This document shows, in pieces, positions 51,601-61,185 of a stretch of 64,000 bases of DNA. The notes beneath the pieces were generated by a model that was not told the DNA's origin, ran no database searches, and was given only the letters and a program-made list of their open reading frames with translations. How positions within the stretch are numbered: position 1 is the first letter of the stretch; every line of letters begins with the position of its first letter. The stretch is from positions 100,971 to 164,970 of the forward strand of contig JBBATH010000007.1 of the NCBI GenBank assembly GCA_040398845.1. Direction: 5' to 3'. Source of the DNA: WLND01 sp040398845 (GTDB lineage: Bacteria > Actinomycetota > Actinomycetes > S36-B12). The translations under genes were made by a program, and so were the position numbers.

Positions 51601-51804
51601 GCTCCCGGATGCACTCGGACTCGCTGATCCGGAGGCACTTGCGCTTGCGCTACCTGAAGGCGTGGGGCTTTCTGACGCGCTGCTGCTAGAACCCCCTGAG
51701 CCCGGCGGCATCTCTGCCGTAGCGGTCGTTGCCCAGCCAGTGGCCGCGAGCACCGCAGCAATCGTCGAGCAGGCAAGGAGGACGCGTCCCTTGGGCGAGT
51801 TCAT
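48670..51804 (-). CDS. secreted subtilase (S8) with Ser/Ala-rich linker, IPT-like domain and octapeptide repeats
   Basis: 1044 residues from ATG 51804. Signal peptide (GRVLLACSTIAAVLAATGWA), then ~50 residues of Ser/Ala/Gly/Pro low complexity (~35-90), an inhibitor I9-like propeptide (~95-170, YIVTVREGSQTAVASAVV), and a domain with GGFAWDDGLG and WVNVGHYN. The S8 catalytic residues follow: AYIVDTGVYTAHTEF (Asp), CHGHGSHVGGTVAG (His), GTSMAAPHTAGAAAL (Ser). A Gly/Ser linker, then an IPT/TIG-like domain (VQPASGPIGGGNTIAVIGF), then 22 octapeptide repeats to the end. A secreted, probably wall-associated protease. Confidence 0.9.
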   Translation of the reverse strand: MNSPKGRVLLACSTIAAVLAATGWATTATAEMPPGSGGSSSSASESPTPSGSASASASGSASPSASGSISSSASPSASGSSSASASASASASATGELDYIVTVREGSQTAVASAVVDAGGEVAVTYDKAINGLAVSMTPAEAVLLRSRADVTAIERDLPISISTAYNDSGSGAIVTDPGCTANLMSRSDDYGTESIDVSAVTTANWYGSAYSAIYLNNNGGFAWDDGLGPFTSYQNVNLTNTLRPLVLPVFTDIDTRNAATTVVGFGPMTTTFGGRQAYCVNWVNVGHYNASGPVYSAQALIVNRNDRRVGDIDIVFNYSNIAESGYALEVGFSVPTDRAKSVRFPGSGTTPTPFFNTGSSPLISGRATPTGSPYAAKDGRYVYQIVNTATASPTPTPTPTSSCGTSVPAGTYGCATWGLDRIDQRTATLDQLFTPAGTGSGVRAYIVDTGVYTAHTEFTGRTATGWNTTSSPANTVTTDCHGHGSHVGGTVAGTTWGVAKSATIIPVKVLDCSGSGTTSGVIAGLDWIVTHHAAGVPAVANMSLGGGKSSALEAAVAAVVADGVTVVVAAGNETQDACFVSPAAEPTAITVGATTSADALANYSNYGSCVDILAPGSSITSAGITSPTATATMSGTSMAAPHTAGAAALYLGLNTSATPAQVVAALTSASTTDVISGVLGSPSKLLYARSFAAYTGGGTSGGGSSGGGSSGGGGGGGSSGGGGGSSRGGGSSEGGGGGSEHEITAVQPASGPIGGGNTIAVIGFGFTGASAAFIGGKPASFRVVNDAHVDVVVPRGDSLGSADVSIVLSATIGRAFAPGGYVYVSGAAVVSAPSTVTQPVSSGSGTGTGVVTVVTAPLVIANPQRVTAAQLATYSPAQLATVPGATLALLSPRAIAGITASQAASLTAAQLSFIRPTQASALTPAVVDALSPEQLAGFRPATVARLRPSAIAAMSAEQLAGLRPTAFAKLTAAQASVLTPEQVGDLSAGQVAKIKPSSIARLDPEVLAAMTTAQLLALTPSQVNALTAAQRAVLSPGQLRLLG
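48679..49206 (-). repeat. 22 tandem octapeptide repeats (C-terminus of subtilase)
   Basis: Reading from 49206 to 48679 the protein divides exactly into 22 units of eight residues, e.g. LTPEQVGD, LSAGQVAK, IKPSSIAR, LDPEVLAA, MTTAQLLA, LTPSQVNA, LTAAQRAV, LSPGQLRL. Consensus is (L/I/M)-(T/S/R)-(P/A)-x-(Q/x)-(L/V/I)-x-x. Only LG follows before the stop. Confidence 0.85.
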
Positions 51805-52024
51805 GAAGCCATTGGAACAGCCTCGGTGCCCTTCGCGCAACGGCAGCGAGCAGTCTTGACAGGCTCCTTACCAACTTCGCCCTGATTGTTCGGGTTGTGT
51901 AAGGAAGCGGTCAGGGTTCGAATCGGTGGCAGGTCTGATGGAACCGATTGGGGGCTCGCGGTGTCCAATAGCCATCAGAGCCGACGGCGTAGAGCCGATC
52001 GGCAGGCTAATTCAAGGAGGCATC

Positions 52025-53170
<1,146 letters not shown>

Positions 53171-53190
53171 CGCAAGCGGCATCCATGACC

Positions 53191-53228
53191 GGGGCACCCG
53201 AGCCATACCCCTTTGGCTCGGGTGCCCC
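53191..53228 (+). terminator. 15-bp hairpin after htrA-like gene
   Basis: Left arm 53191-53205 (GGGGCACCCGAGCCA) and right arm 53214-53228 are perfect complements around an 8-nt loop, 20 nt after the protease stop. Confidence 0.8.
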
Positions 53229-53288
53229 GCCGCGCGACCCTCGTTGTCAGCGGATGCGAAACGCCCATTTTCGAGGCAGGCTAGGGGG

Positions 53289-54209
53289 GTGCTTCCTTCG
53301 CCGCTCGCCCTGCTCGAATCCGCCCGTGATCGGGTCGCGTCGGGCTTTCGAAACATGGTCTCGGGCGACCCGGACGGCGCCCCAGACTGGGTCCGGTCGA
53401 TGGCAGATGGCTCGGATGTCGGCTATTTCGGGCCTGGATCAGCGCCGTGGGCGGTGCACGGATCCCTCCCGACAATCGTCGGCGGGGTGCGGGCATTGCT
53501 CATGCAGACGCTGCACCCCGGTGCACTTGCGGGTGTCATGCAACATTCGAGGTACGAGAGCGATGCCTTTGGTCGGCTTGCCGGCACGACGCAGTGGCTC
53601 ACGGTCGTCACCTTCGGCGACCGTGCGGCCGCTGATCGGGAGTGCGCACGGGTCAAAGGTCTGCACCGCAAGGTGACGGGAACCTATGAGTCTTCGCAGG
53701 GCCGGATCCCCTATGCCGCGTCAGACCCCGACCTACTGCGCTGGGTTCATGTCGCATTCACCGACTCCTTCCTCGCGACCCATGAGGTCTGGGGAGGTCC
53801 AATCCCCGGGGGTCCGGATGCCTATGTGCGCGAATGGGCGAAGGCCGGGGAGCTGGTCGGTGTTGTCGATCCCCCGCGAAGCGTTGCCGAGCTTCGGTCC
53901 CAGATCGCCGACTACCGGCCCGTCCTGCGCGGCGATGCAGCGACTGCGCGAACAGTCTCATTCATCAAGAACATGCCGTTCCCCCTCGCAGCCAAGCCGG
54001 CCTATGGACTGCTGTTCGCGGGTGCAGTCTCGACGATGCCCCCGGAGCATCGGGCACACCTACGCCTGCCGACAGTCCCGTTGACGATCACCAAGCCGGT
54101 CATCTCGACCCTGCTCGCAACCCTTGGCTTGGTGCTCGGGCCGGCTTCGCCGTCGATGCGCGCCGCGGAGTCGCGGGTTGAGTCGCTCGAATGCCAGGAT
54201 CTCACCTAG
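53289..54209 (+). CDS. DUF2236 / oxygenase MpaB-like protein
   Basis: 306 residues from GTG 53289. The DUF2236 fold (latex-clearing protein/MpaB-type heme oxygenases) is shown by LLMQTLHPGALAGVMQHSRY, FGRLAGTTQWLTVVTFGDRA, IPYAASDPDLLRWVHVAFTD and SFLATHEVWGG, which provide the conserved His and Arg ligand regions. The substrate is unknown; actinobacterial members are often found in lipid or natural-product contexts. The start is not strongly supported. Confidence 0.82.
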   Translation: MLPSPLALLESARDRVASGFRNMVSGDPDGAPDWVRSMADGSDVGYFGPGSAPWAVHGSLPTIVGGVRALLMQTLHPGALAGVMQHSRYESDAFGRLAGTTQWLTVVTFGDRAAADRECARVKGLHRKVTGTYESSQGRIPYAASDPDLLRWVHVAFTDSFLATHEVWGGPIPGGPDAYVREWAKAGELVGVVDPPRSVAELRSQIADYRPVLRGDAATARTVSFIKNMPFPLAAKPAYGLLFAGAVSTMPPEHRAHLRLPTVPLTITKPVISTLLATLGLVLGPASPSMRAAESRVESLECQDLT

Positions 54210-54272
54210 CACGGGGATTCGCCACGATCGAACCCGGTGCAACCCTGCTGACCTCCCCGGGACACTCGTGGG

Positions 54273-56174
54273 ATGATGTTCCAAATGAGACCAGTGGGAC
54301 GAGTGGGACGGAGAACGGCGGGGTTAGTCGTCGCCGTTGGAGCCCCCATCGTCGCGCTGTCCCTTCTTGCGGGCCCGGCAGCAGGGACTCGCGCAGAGCT
54401 GACCCCTCGAGTTGACGTCACCGAAACTCCAACGCCCGCACCCGTCCCGCCGCCACTACCCACCGAACTCGGCAGTTGGTGCACGACCTTGTTCCCGGCG
54501 CAACACACGAGCAACGAGCGTGAGAAGGCACAGGCCCTGATGGGTGGCAAGGCGACCATGAGCCAGGGGGGAAACTACACACTCACCGAGCACCCGAACT
54601 GGAAGCCGCAGGGAGCGACCGACACCTCCGGCGACCGGCACGTCCACTCGCTCAACTGGGCCCTGCCACTTCTCTACAGGGGAGTGCACAAGCAGGTGCC
54701 CGAGCTCGTCGACCGGTTCAGGCAGCTCATGCACTACTGGATCGAGGACCATCGAGGGAAGCGGTCCTACTGGGTGAATGCGTCAATCTACGGGGGACTT
54801 CGAACCCAGACTCTCGTCTGCGCCGCCCAGACCCTCAACGACCCAGTGATCGCGGAGGCCGCGCTCAAGGACGCCGAGATCATGGTGGCGCGCAACTGGG
54901 CGACACGTGAGGTTGCGAGCGGCACGAACAACACCGATCTCATCAGGCAGACGGGCGCTCTCGCCGCCTTCTGCTGGTCTGGTGACGTCGCCAGCAGGGA
55001 TCGTGCCTGGGCGAATCTGGTGAGCGTCGCGCGCGGAGTGGTGCAGGAGGACGGCAGTGATGTCGAGGGCTCACCCGGATACGCCGTCTACATTGAGAAC
55101 CTCCTCACCGACGTCGAAGCCGCGGCGGCAGTCTGCGGTCTGCCTGCGGAACCCGTCCCTGAACTGCGCAGCCGGCTCTACGACTTCGTGGCCCAGGCGA
55201 TCCGACCGGACTTCAGGCTCGAATCCCTCGGAGACACCATCAATGAATCGCTGAGGGGGGCCTTCGGCGCCAGCGACACAAGGGCTGACTGGGTGAGAAG
55301 CGCTGGCACGACCGGCACCCCGCCCGCCCCGATCTACTCGTCGTATCTGGGCGGTTACGTCTTTGGCCGCGCGGGCTGGCAGCCGCAGCCCGGTGGGGCT
55401 GATACCTACTACTCCCTGCGATTCTCAAGTGCCCGGCCCGCCACCCCGCATGCGCATGACGACGGACTCGGTCTCACGCTCTACTCCCGCGGCGTCGAGT
55501 GGATTGGTGATCCTGGGCCATACCGCTACGAGAATTCGAGTTCGCTGCGCTGGTACATGAAGTCGCGCACGGCGCACTCGTCAGTGACGGTGTCGAACTC
55601 AGGACGGACGAAGGCGCGCGGCGTGCAGCAGGTCTACGCGCGAAGTGACTGGGCGACAGGCGGCAATGACTACACCTGCCTGCGTGATGCGACATGGGGG
55701 GCGGTGACCGTTACTCGCTGCACCACCTACATCCGCTCGGTCGATGCCCTGGTTGTCGTCGACTACATCGACGCCGCCCGGCTGAAGGGGAAGCGCAAAC
55801 CGGTTCGGGTCCTCACCCAACGCTGGCAACTACCCCCTGTCCAGAGCGCGACCAACACCGGCGAAGTCTTCACCCTCGCATCGGGTGACAAGACCCTGGA
55901 CATCGTGAAGTCGGGGGAGGGCGGATGGAATGCCCGGACGGCACGAAAGGGCTCATCGATCGGATGGTTCACCGAGGCCTGGGGCGTCAAGGCGCCAGGG
56001 GCCGTCCTCTCACGAACCGTGAGGCTGCCGAAGGCAAAGTCAAGTTCCGTCCTCGTTACCGTCTTCGTCCCAAAGAACCCCGGTGAGTCAGCCCCGGCGG
56101 TCATCGGTCCGGACGGCGTGACGATCACGCGCAACGGCCTGACAATCACGACCCCGCTACCCGCACCAGGCTGA
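54273..56174 (+). CDS. secreted heparinase II/III-like polysaccharide lyase
   Basis: 633 residues. Signal segment (GLVVAVGAPIVALSLLAGPA) then a Pro-rich linker and an (alpha/alpha)-toroid of ~300 residues, followed by a beta-sandwich beginning near LGGYVFGRAGWQPQPGGADT. The PATPHAHDDGLGLTLYSRGV and EWIGDPGPYRYENSS elements are the His/Tyr and strand signature of heparinase II/III C-terminal domains. It probably cleaves an acidic extracellular polysaccharide by beta-elimination. ATG 54273 and 54276 are both possible. Confidence 0.87.
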   Translation: MMFQMRPVGRVGRRTAGLVVAVGAPIVALSLLAGPAAGTRAELTPRVDVTETPTPAPVPPPLPTELGSWCTTLFPAQHTSNEREKAQALMGGKATMSQGGNYTLTEHPNWKPQGATDTSGDRHVHSLNWALPLLYRGVHKQVPELVDRFRQLMHYWIEDHRGKRSYWVNASIYGGLRTQTLVCAAQTLNDPVIAEAALKDAEIMVARNWATREVASGTNNTDLIRQTGALAAFCWSGDVASRDRAWANLVSVARGVVQEDGSDVEGSPGYAVYIENLLTDVEAAAAVCGLPAEPVPELRSRLYDFVAQAIRPDFRLESLGDTINESLRGAFGASDTRADWVRSAGTTGTPPAPIYSSYLGGYVFGRAGWQPQPGGADTYYSLRFSSARPATPHAHDDGLGLTLYSRGVEWIGDPGPYRYENSSSLRWYMKSRTAHSSVTVSNSGRTKARGVQQVYARSDWATGGNDYTCLRDATWGAVTVTRCTTYIRSVDALVVVDYIDAARLKGKRKPVRVLTQRWQLPPVQSATNTGEVFTLASGDKTLDIVKSGEGGWNARTARKGSSIGWFTEAWGVKAPGAVLSRTVRLPKAKSSSVLVTVFVPKNPGESAPAVIGPDGVTITRNGLTITTPLPAPG

Positions 56175-56199
56175 GCCTGTCCGATCGGCAGGACCGTCG

Positions 56200-57153
56200 C
56201 TACTCGCTGGCGAGGAGTTCCTTGACAGCGTCGAGTGTTGGAAGCGACGGCACCGCACCTGCGATCGTTGTGGCGAGGGCGCCCGCCGCGCTCGCCCAGC
56301 GGAGCGCCTCAGGAAGGGGCTCCCCCGAGGCCAGGGCCGCTGCCAGAGCCCCGCAGAAGGCATCGCCGGCAGCGACGGTATCGACCGGTGTGACCCGATA
56401 GGCAGCGAGGGATCCGGAACTTGACGGCGAAACCCAGACCGCGCCGCGTGCGCCGCGGGTGATGATGGCATTGGGCAACCCCTTGCCGGTGAAGTGCCGG
56501 GCGGCTTCGCTCGCGTCGACGAGGCTGTCGGTCGTCAAACCGGAGAGGTGCGCCGCCTCGTGCTCGTTCGGAACGAGGAAGTCGACGAGGGCGAGGAGCG
56601 ATGCCGGGTAGTCGCGCACGGGAGCCGGGTTCAAGATGGTGCGAGCACCACGGGCTCGGCCCGTCGTCATGGCAGCGACGATGGCCTCGATCGGGATTTC
56701 ACCCTGCGTGAGGATGACAGCGACGTCGTCCAATGCATTTATCGCGGCGGTGACATCGGCTGCAGTGAGGGCCGCATTCGCCCCCGGAATGACGACGATT
56801 CGGTTCATACCGTACGCATCTACTTCGATGAGTGCCGTTCCCGAGGGTCCGTCGGACGTGACGATCCCGGTGGCGTCAATGCCCTCGGATCGGACAATGC
56901 TCTGAAGCCAGAGGCCTGCGTCATCGCTGCCGACCGTGCCGACCATGCTCACGCGCGCACCCAGCCGAGCGGCAGCGACCGCCTGATTCAGACCCTTGCC
57001 CCCCGGGTGGCGCTCAAGGGTCTCGCCCATGACGGTTTCGCCGGGCGCGGGCATCCGCTCAAGGCCAACGACAAGATCAACATTCAGGCTTCCGACGACG
57101 ACCACCCTTCCGGTCGACGTTGCACGCTGATGATGCTGCAGGTCTGCGTTCAT
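56200..57153 (-). CDS. rbsK: ribokinase (PfkB family)
   Basis: 317 residues. The N-terminal LERHPGGKGLNQAVAAARLG motif (PfkB signature 1) and C-terminal TPVDTVAAGDAFCGALAAAL (signature 2 with catalytic Asp) are intact, as is ILNPAPVRDYPASLLALVDF and LVPNEHEAAHLSGL. It phosphorylates ribose or a related pentose. Its ATG overlaps the stop of the HAD gene by 4 bp. The physiological sugar is not certain; ribokinases in such clusters can act on other pentoses. Confidence 0.92.
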   Translation of the reverse strand: MNADLQHHQRATSTGRVVVVGSLNVDLVVGLERMPAPGETVMGETLERHPGGKGLNQAVAAARLGARVSMVGTVGSDDAGLWLQSIVRSEGIDATGIVTSDGPSGTALIEVDAYGMNRIVVIPGANAALTAADVTAAINALDDVAVILTQGEIPIEAIVAAMTTGRARGARTILNPAPVRDYPASLLALVDFLVPNEHEAAHLSGLTTDSLVDASEAARHFTGKGLPNAIITRGARGAVWVSPSSSGSLAAYRVTPVDTVAAGDAFCGALAAALASGEPLPEALRWASAAGALATTIAGAVPSLPTLDAVKELLASE

Positions 57154-57821
57154 GGGACAAGTATCAGGGGCAGGATGTCGGCCACATCAGTGACGATCCA
57201 GTCAGCAGCTGAAAGGCGGGCCGCCGGCGTTCGATGCGAGAGCCCGACAACCAACATGCCGGCACGATGAGCCGCCTCGATGCCGTGGGGGCTGTCCTCG
57301 ATCACCAGACATCGCGCTGGTGGGATGTTTGCGCGCTGGGCGGCGAGGATGAAGAGATCGGGGAAGGGCTTGCCGCGCTCGACATGGTCACGGGTGGTGA
57401 TGACGTGATCCGGGAAAAACTCGACCAAGTTCGTCGTCGTGATGCCCAAGTTCACCCGTTGCGATGAGCCGCTGCTTGCGATGACGAATGGGATGCCGGC
57501 AGCACTCAACTGTTCGAGGAGGATTCGAATTCCGGGGATCGGGTTGAGTTCCCGCCGAAACCCGTCGAAGAGCTCGTCGTGAAACCGGGTATCGAAGACC
57601 TGACGATCGATGACGGCCCCGGTGGACTCGATGGCGTCCATCACGGCGTCAAGGCTGCCACCGAGATACCGATCGATTGCCTGATCAACAGTGGTTGGAA
57701 CTCCATGCTCGGTGAGCAGGCTCGCACACAGGTCCATCGCGATGATTTCACTGTCGACGAGGACGCCGTCGTGATCGAAGATGACGAGGTCGAAGGTTCC
57801 GGCTGACGGCAGGCCTTGCAC
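57150..57821 (-). CDS. HAD-superfamily phosphatase (beta-PGM-like)
   Basis: 223 residues from GTG 57821. Motif I DLVIFDHDGVLVDSEIIAMD (DxDxxxxDSE), motif II VIASSGSSQRVNLGI (Ser), Lys in GKPFPDLFILAAQRANIPPA, motif III/IV CLVIEDSPHGIEAAHRAGM (EDS). Similar to sugar-phosphate phosphatases. It is co-transcribed with ribokinase and divergent from the epimerase gene; TAGTGT lies 6 nt upstream of GTG. Confidence 0.9.
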   Translation of the reverse strand: MQGLPSAGTFDLVIFDHDGVLVDSEIIAMDLCASLLTEHGVPTTVDQAIDRYLGGSLDAVMDAIESTGAVIDRQVFDTRFHDELFDGFRRELNPIPGIRILLEQLSAAGIPFVIASSGSSQRVNLGITTTNLVEFFPDHVITTRDHVERGKPFPDLFILAAQRANIPPARCLVIEDSPHGIEAAHRAGMLVVGLSHRTPAARLSAADWIVTDVADILPLILVP

Positions 57822-57827
57822 TCGTCC

Positions 57828-57833
57828 ACACTA
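57828..57833 (-). promoter_or_regulatory. leaderless -10 box of HAD/ribokinase operon
   Basis: Minus-strand TAGTGT, 6 nt from GTG 57821. Only 17 bp separate the HAD start from the epimerase ATG on the other strand. Confidence 0.55.
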
Positions 57834-57838
57834 GCCCT

Positions 57839-58699
57839 ATGGCATTGAACCCCCTTGGCATTCACGCCCTCGTCTGGGCCGGCGGTTGGACCCCCGAGGA
57901 GGCAGAGCTCGCGATCTCCTCCTCGGCGCGCGTCGGCTACGACCTCATCGAGGTACCGGCCCTCGATCCCTCGAGGATCGATGTCGCATCGACCCGCAAA
58001 ATGCTCGAGCGTCATGGTCTGCAGGCCTCAGTTACCGTCGGCCTCGCCGCCGACACGGACATCAACTCCGACGACGTCGCATGCATCGACAGGGGCCGCG
58101 ACCTCCTCATGCGCGCACTCGAGGTGAGCAGCGGCATCGGCTCCACCTACCTCGGCGGAGTGATCTTCGGCGCGATGATGAAGTACTCAGCGCCGACAAC
58201 TGAGCGGGCGCGTGCCAACTCGATTGCCGTCATCAAGGAACTCGCGCAGGAGGCCAGGGGCTCAGGTACAACGATCGGCCTAGAGTTCGTGAACCGCTAC
58301 GAGAGCAACCTCCTCAACACCGCGCAGCAGACCCTTGACTATCTCGATCTCGTGGGCGAGGACAACGTCGTCGTGCACGCTGACGTCTACCACATGAACA
58401 TCGAGGAGACGGATTTCCGGACGCCAATTCTTGCCTGCGCACACCGCCTCGGCTACGTCCATGTCGGGGAGTCCCACCGGGGCTACCTCGGCACCGGATC
58501 GGTCGACTTCCCGGAGTTCTTCGGCGCACTCAAGGAGGTCGGCTACGCAGGGCCGGTCACCTTCGAGTCGTTCTCGTCGAGTGTCGTTGACCCGCTGCTC
58601 TCAAACACCCTTGCCATCTGGCGCAACCTCTGGAGCGACAGCACCGACCTCGCCACGCAGGCGCTCGCCTTCATGCGCGCCGGCCTCGCTGAGGACTAG
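57839..58699 (+). CDS. sugar phosphate isomerase/epimerase (tagatose/psicose 3-epimerase-like)
   Basis: 286 residues, TIM barrel of the AP-endonuclease-2 superfamily. Metal-site residues: IGLEFVNRYESNLLNTAQQT (Glu), VVHADVYHMNIEETDF (Asp/His), LGYVHVGESHRGYLGTGSVD (His) and GPVTFESFSSS (Glu). This set fits ketose 3-epimerases (D-psicose/D-tagatose type). It is the first gene of the epimerase-xylulokinase-RpiB chain. Confidence 0.88.
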   Translation: MALNPLGIHALVWAGGWTPEEAELAISSSARVGYDLIEVPALDPSRIDVASTRKMLERHGLQASVTVGLAADTDINSDDVACIDRGRDLLMRALEVSSGIGSTYLGGVIFGAMMKYSAPTTERARANSIAVIKELAQEARGSGTTIGLEFVNRYESNLLNTAQQTLDYLDLVGEDNVVVHADVYHMNIEETDFRTPILACAHRLGYVHVGESHRGYLGTGSVDFPEFFGALKEVGYAGPVTFESFSSSVVDPLLSNTLAIWRNLWSDSTDLATQALAFMRAGLAED

Positions 58700-58702
58700 C
58701 GA

Positions 58703-60124
58703 ATGACGACCCTCGGCATCGACCTCGGGACGGGTTCAGTCAAGGCCGCGGTGGTTTCACTCGATGGTCGGATGCTCAGTGAGGCCTCACGCTCCTACGA
58801 AGTGTTCGGCCCCGAGCCCGGATGGGCCCAGAGTGATCCCCGCGAGTGGCTCGCGGCCGTCAACGCGGTGGTGGCCCGAGTCAGCGTCACAGCAGATCGG
58901 CCGATCGATGCGGTCGGCTTCTCCGGGCAGATGCATGGTGTCGTCGTGACCGACGGAGATCTTGTCCCCCTACTCCCGGCGATCCTGTGGGCCGACGCAC
59001 GAGCGAGCGACGAGGTCATCGACCTTGCCGAGTCATTCTCGGTTGAGGCGCTCGCCTCGCTTGGCTCGCCCGCAGTGCCGGGCTTCGCTGCGACGACACT
59101 CAAATGGCTGCAGCGCCACCGCCCTGAAGTGATGGGTCAGGCGCGCTACGCCCTGCAACCGAAAGACTGGCTTCGGGCAGCGCTCGGCGGAGATATTGCC
59201 ACCGATCCCAGTGACGCTTCGGGCACCCTGCTCTACGACGTTGTGGCTGGTCGCTGGTCTGCAGAGGCAATCACTTGGACGGGGGTCGACCGGTCCCTGC
59301 TGCCTGAGGTCCGCGGCTCATCCGATCCGGCTGGCACCGTGTCCTTCGACTGCGGTGTGACCGCACCTGCGGTCGTTGGTGGCGCCGACACCGCATGTGC
59401 GATGGCCGGCATCGGGCTGAGGGTCGGCAGTGGCTTCATCGCTGTGGGCACCGGCTCCCAAACGGTGAGCGTGCTCGATCACCCGAGCCTCGACACAAGC
59501 CTGGTCACCCACACCTTTGCGACCCTCGGAGCGATCGGGGCCGGTTGGTACCGAATTGGTGCCGTCCAAAATGCCGGGCTGTCGCTGACGAAGGCGCTCG
59601 CCTGGCTTGGCGCCGACATCGCCGAGGCGGTCGAGGCGCTGCGCTCGGGAATTAAGGCGAGCGACCCGATTTTCGTCCCGTATCTCGCCGGTGAGCGCAC
59701 CCCCTTCATGGACGCATCCCTTCGGGGAGCATGGGCTGATCTCTCGCTCGCAACAGACCGCTCCGCGATGCTCCGGAGCATCCTTGAGGGCGTCGCTCAG
59801 GCGGTTGCCCTTGGTGTGCAGGCGGTGGAGGCGACAGGAGCCCGACTGCCGACGATCGTGCCAATCGTCGGCGGCGGAACGCACGATCCGGCGTTCCGGC
59901 AATTGCTCGCGAACGCAACGGGCCATGTGCTCGGCGTGACCGACGCCCCCAATGCCGCCGTCATCGGTGCGGCGCTCCTCGCCCAGGGACGCACCCGCGC
60001 TGATCAGCCCGCGGAGATTTCGTCCATCGTTGAACCGCAGCAGGCGGCGCGGGATCTGCTCACTGAACGGCGCGAGAGAATGGTGACCCTCGTTCGGACG
60101 CAGGATCCCAGGGAGCACCCGTGA
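58703..60124 (+). CDS. xylB: xylulokinase (FGGY family)
   Basis: 473 residues. ATP/substrate motifs: TLGIDLGTGSVKAAVVSLDG, VGFSGQMHGVVVTDGD (the QMHG of xylulokinases), AILWADARASDEVIDLAESF, YLAGERTPFMDASLRGAW and VPIVGGGTHDPAFRQLLANA. It phosphorylates D-xylulose or another ketopentose to feed the pentose phosphate pathway. The starting ATG is 3 bp after the epimerase stop and the TGA overlaps rpiB. Confidence 0.93.
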   Translation: MTTLGIDLGTGSVKAAVVSLDGRMLSEASRSYEVFGPEPGWAQSDPREWLAAVNAVVARVSVTADRPIDAVGFSGQMHGVVVTDGDLVPLLPAILWADARASDEVIDLAESFSVEALASLGSPAVPGFAATTLKWLQRHRPEVMGQARYALQPKDWLRAALGGDIATDPSDASGTLLYDVVAGRWSAEAITWTGVDRSLLPEVRGSSDPAGTVSFDCGVTAPAVVGGADTACAMAGIGLRVGSGFIAVGTGSQTVSVLDHPSLDTSLVTHTFATLGAIGAGWYRIGAVQNAGLSLTKALAWLGADIAEAVEALRSGIKASDPIFVPYLAGERTPFMDASLRGAWADLSLATDRSAMLRSILEGVAQAVALGVQAVEATGARLPTIVPIVGGGTHDPAFRQLLANATGHVLGVTDAPNAAVIGAALLAQGRTRADQPAEISSIVEPQQAARDLLTERRERMVTLVRTQDPREHP

Positions 60125-60570
60125 AGATCGCCATCGGTTCAGACCACGCCGGATTTCTCCTCAAGGAGGCCCTCAAGGCCTGGCTCGCCACCCAGGATTA
60201 CGAGGTCGAGGATCTCGGGACCTATTCGGCGGAGCGGGTCGACTATCCCCACTTCGGCGCGGCGGTTGCCAAGGCGGTCGTTGCCGGACGGGCCAAGTTC
60301 GGGGTTGCGGTGTGCGGCAGCGGCCAAGGCATCTGCATGGCAGCAAACAAGGTGCCGGGGGCCCGGGGTGGCGTCATCAGAGACGTCAACGACGCTGAGA
60401 TGACCCGGCGCCACAACAACGCGAATGTCGCGTGCTTCGGCGAGACCGTCACATCCGAGAGGGTGGCGATCGACGCACTGCATGTGTTCCTCACCACTGA
60501 TTTCGATGGCGGACGCCACACCGCGCGGGTAGCCCAGCTCGGACTGCTCGATCAGGGGGAGCCGGTCTAG
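60121..60570 (+). CDS. rpiB: ribose-5-phosphate isomerase B
   Basis: 149 residues, GTG start overlapping xylB. IAIGSDHAGFLLKEALKAWL, VAVCGSGQGICMAANKVPGA and RHNNANVACFGETVTSERVA are RpiB hallmarks; the Cys of GVAVCGSGQG is the active-site base. It interconverts ribose-5-P and ribulose-5-P; RpiB relatives can also take allose-6-P or tetrose-phosphates, which matters given the epimerase next door. Confidence 0.95.
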   Translation: MKIAIGSDHAGFLLKEALKAWLATQDYEVEDLGTYSAERVDYPHFGAAVAKAVVAGRAKFGVAVCGSGQGICMAANKVPGARGGVIRDVNDAEMTRRHNNANVACFGETVTSERVAIDALHVFLTTDFDGGRHTARVAQLGLLDQGEPV

Positions 60571-60704
60571 CCTGACGTTACCTACGGCGGCGTGAAAAAG
60601 AACACTTGGGGGCACGTCAGGAAGGTTGGCGTGCCGTGGAACCGCAAGGCCTCGCCCTACGTCAAACTGACACGTCAACTGATCCCGATCTTAAGGAGTT
60701 CCCC

Positions 60705-61109
60705 ATGCGTCGTACCTCCAGCATCATCGCTGCCGGCTCAAGCGCCCTACTCGGTGTCACCGTGCTCGCCGGCTGCTCATCATCCAGTTCGCCCGAGCCT
60801 GCGGCTTCGTCTGCAGCCGCCCCCGCTGATGCATCGAGCGCCCAGGTGCTCCCCCCGGTGATGGTCGCCGAAGACGTCACCACGGCGAACGCCAAGGTTG
60901 GCGACTTCGTTGTCATCCAGGTGACGAAGCTCGCCGGCACCACGATCGCGACATCGACTCCGGATCTGCTCGAGGTCACCCAGGGCGGCTCAGACGGCAG
61001 CGCTGAGTTCAACCCGGGTGCGAAGGCCCTCGCTGTTGGAACCGGCATCATCACGGTCACGAAGCCCGACGGCAGCAGCTACGACTTGACGGTCACCATC
61101 ACCGAGTAG
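60705..61109 (+). CDS. putative lipoprotein
   Basis: 134 residues from ATG 60705, with AAGGAG upstream. Signal peptide and lipobox MRRTSSIIAAGSSALLGVTV then LAGC at Cys ~23, then a Ser/Ala-rich stalk (SSSSSPEPAASSAAAPADAS) and a small beta-domain of ~75 residues (VVIQVTKLAGTTIATSTPDL, ITVTKPDGSSYDLTVTITE) with the look of a BIG/Ig-like strand-rich domain. Function unknown. A strong hairpin terminator follows. Confidence 0.85.
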   Translation: MRRTSSIIAAGSSALLGVTVLAGCSSSSSPEPAASSAAAPADASSAQVLPPVMVAEDVTTANAKVGDFVVIQVTKLAGTTIATSTPDLLEVTQGGSDGSAEFNPGAKALAVGTGIITVTKPDGSSYDLTVTITE

Positions 61110-61126
61110 TCGATCCACCTCAAGTC

Positions 61127-61163
61127 CACCGGGCCGCCCCCCATACGAGGGGGCGGCCCGGTG
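61127..61163. terminator. 15-bp GC hairpin, bidirectional
   Basis: Left arm 61127-61141 (CACCGGGCCGCCCCC) pairs perfectly with 61149-61163 around the loop CATACGA. It lies between convergent genes (lipoprotein and methyltransferase). Confidence 0.85.
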
Positions 61164-61185
61164 TCGTCCGTGAGCGATCATCCGG

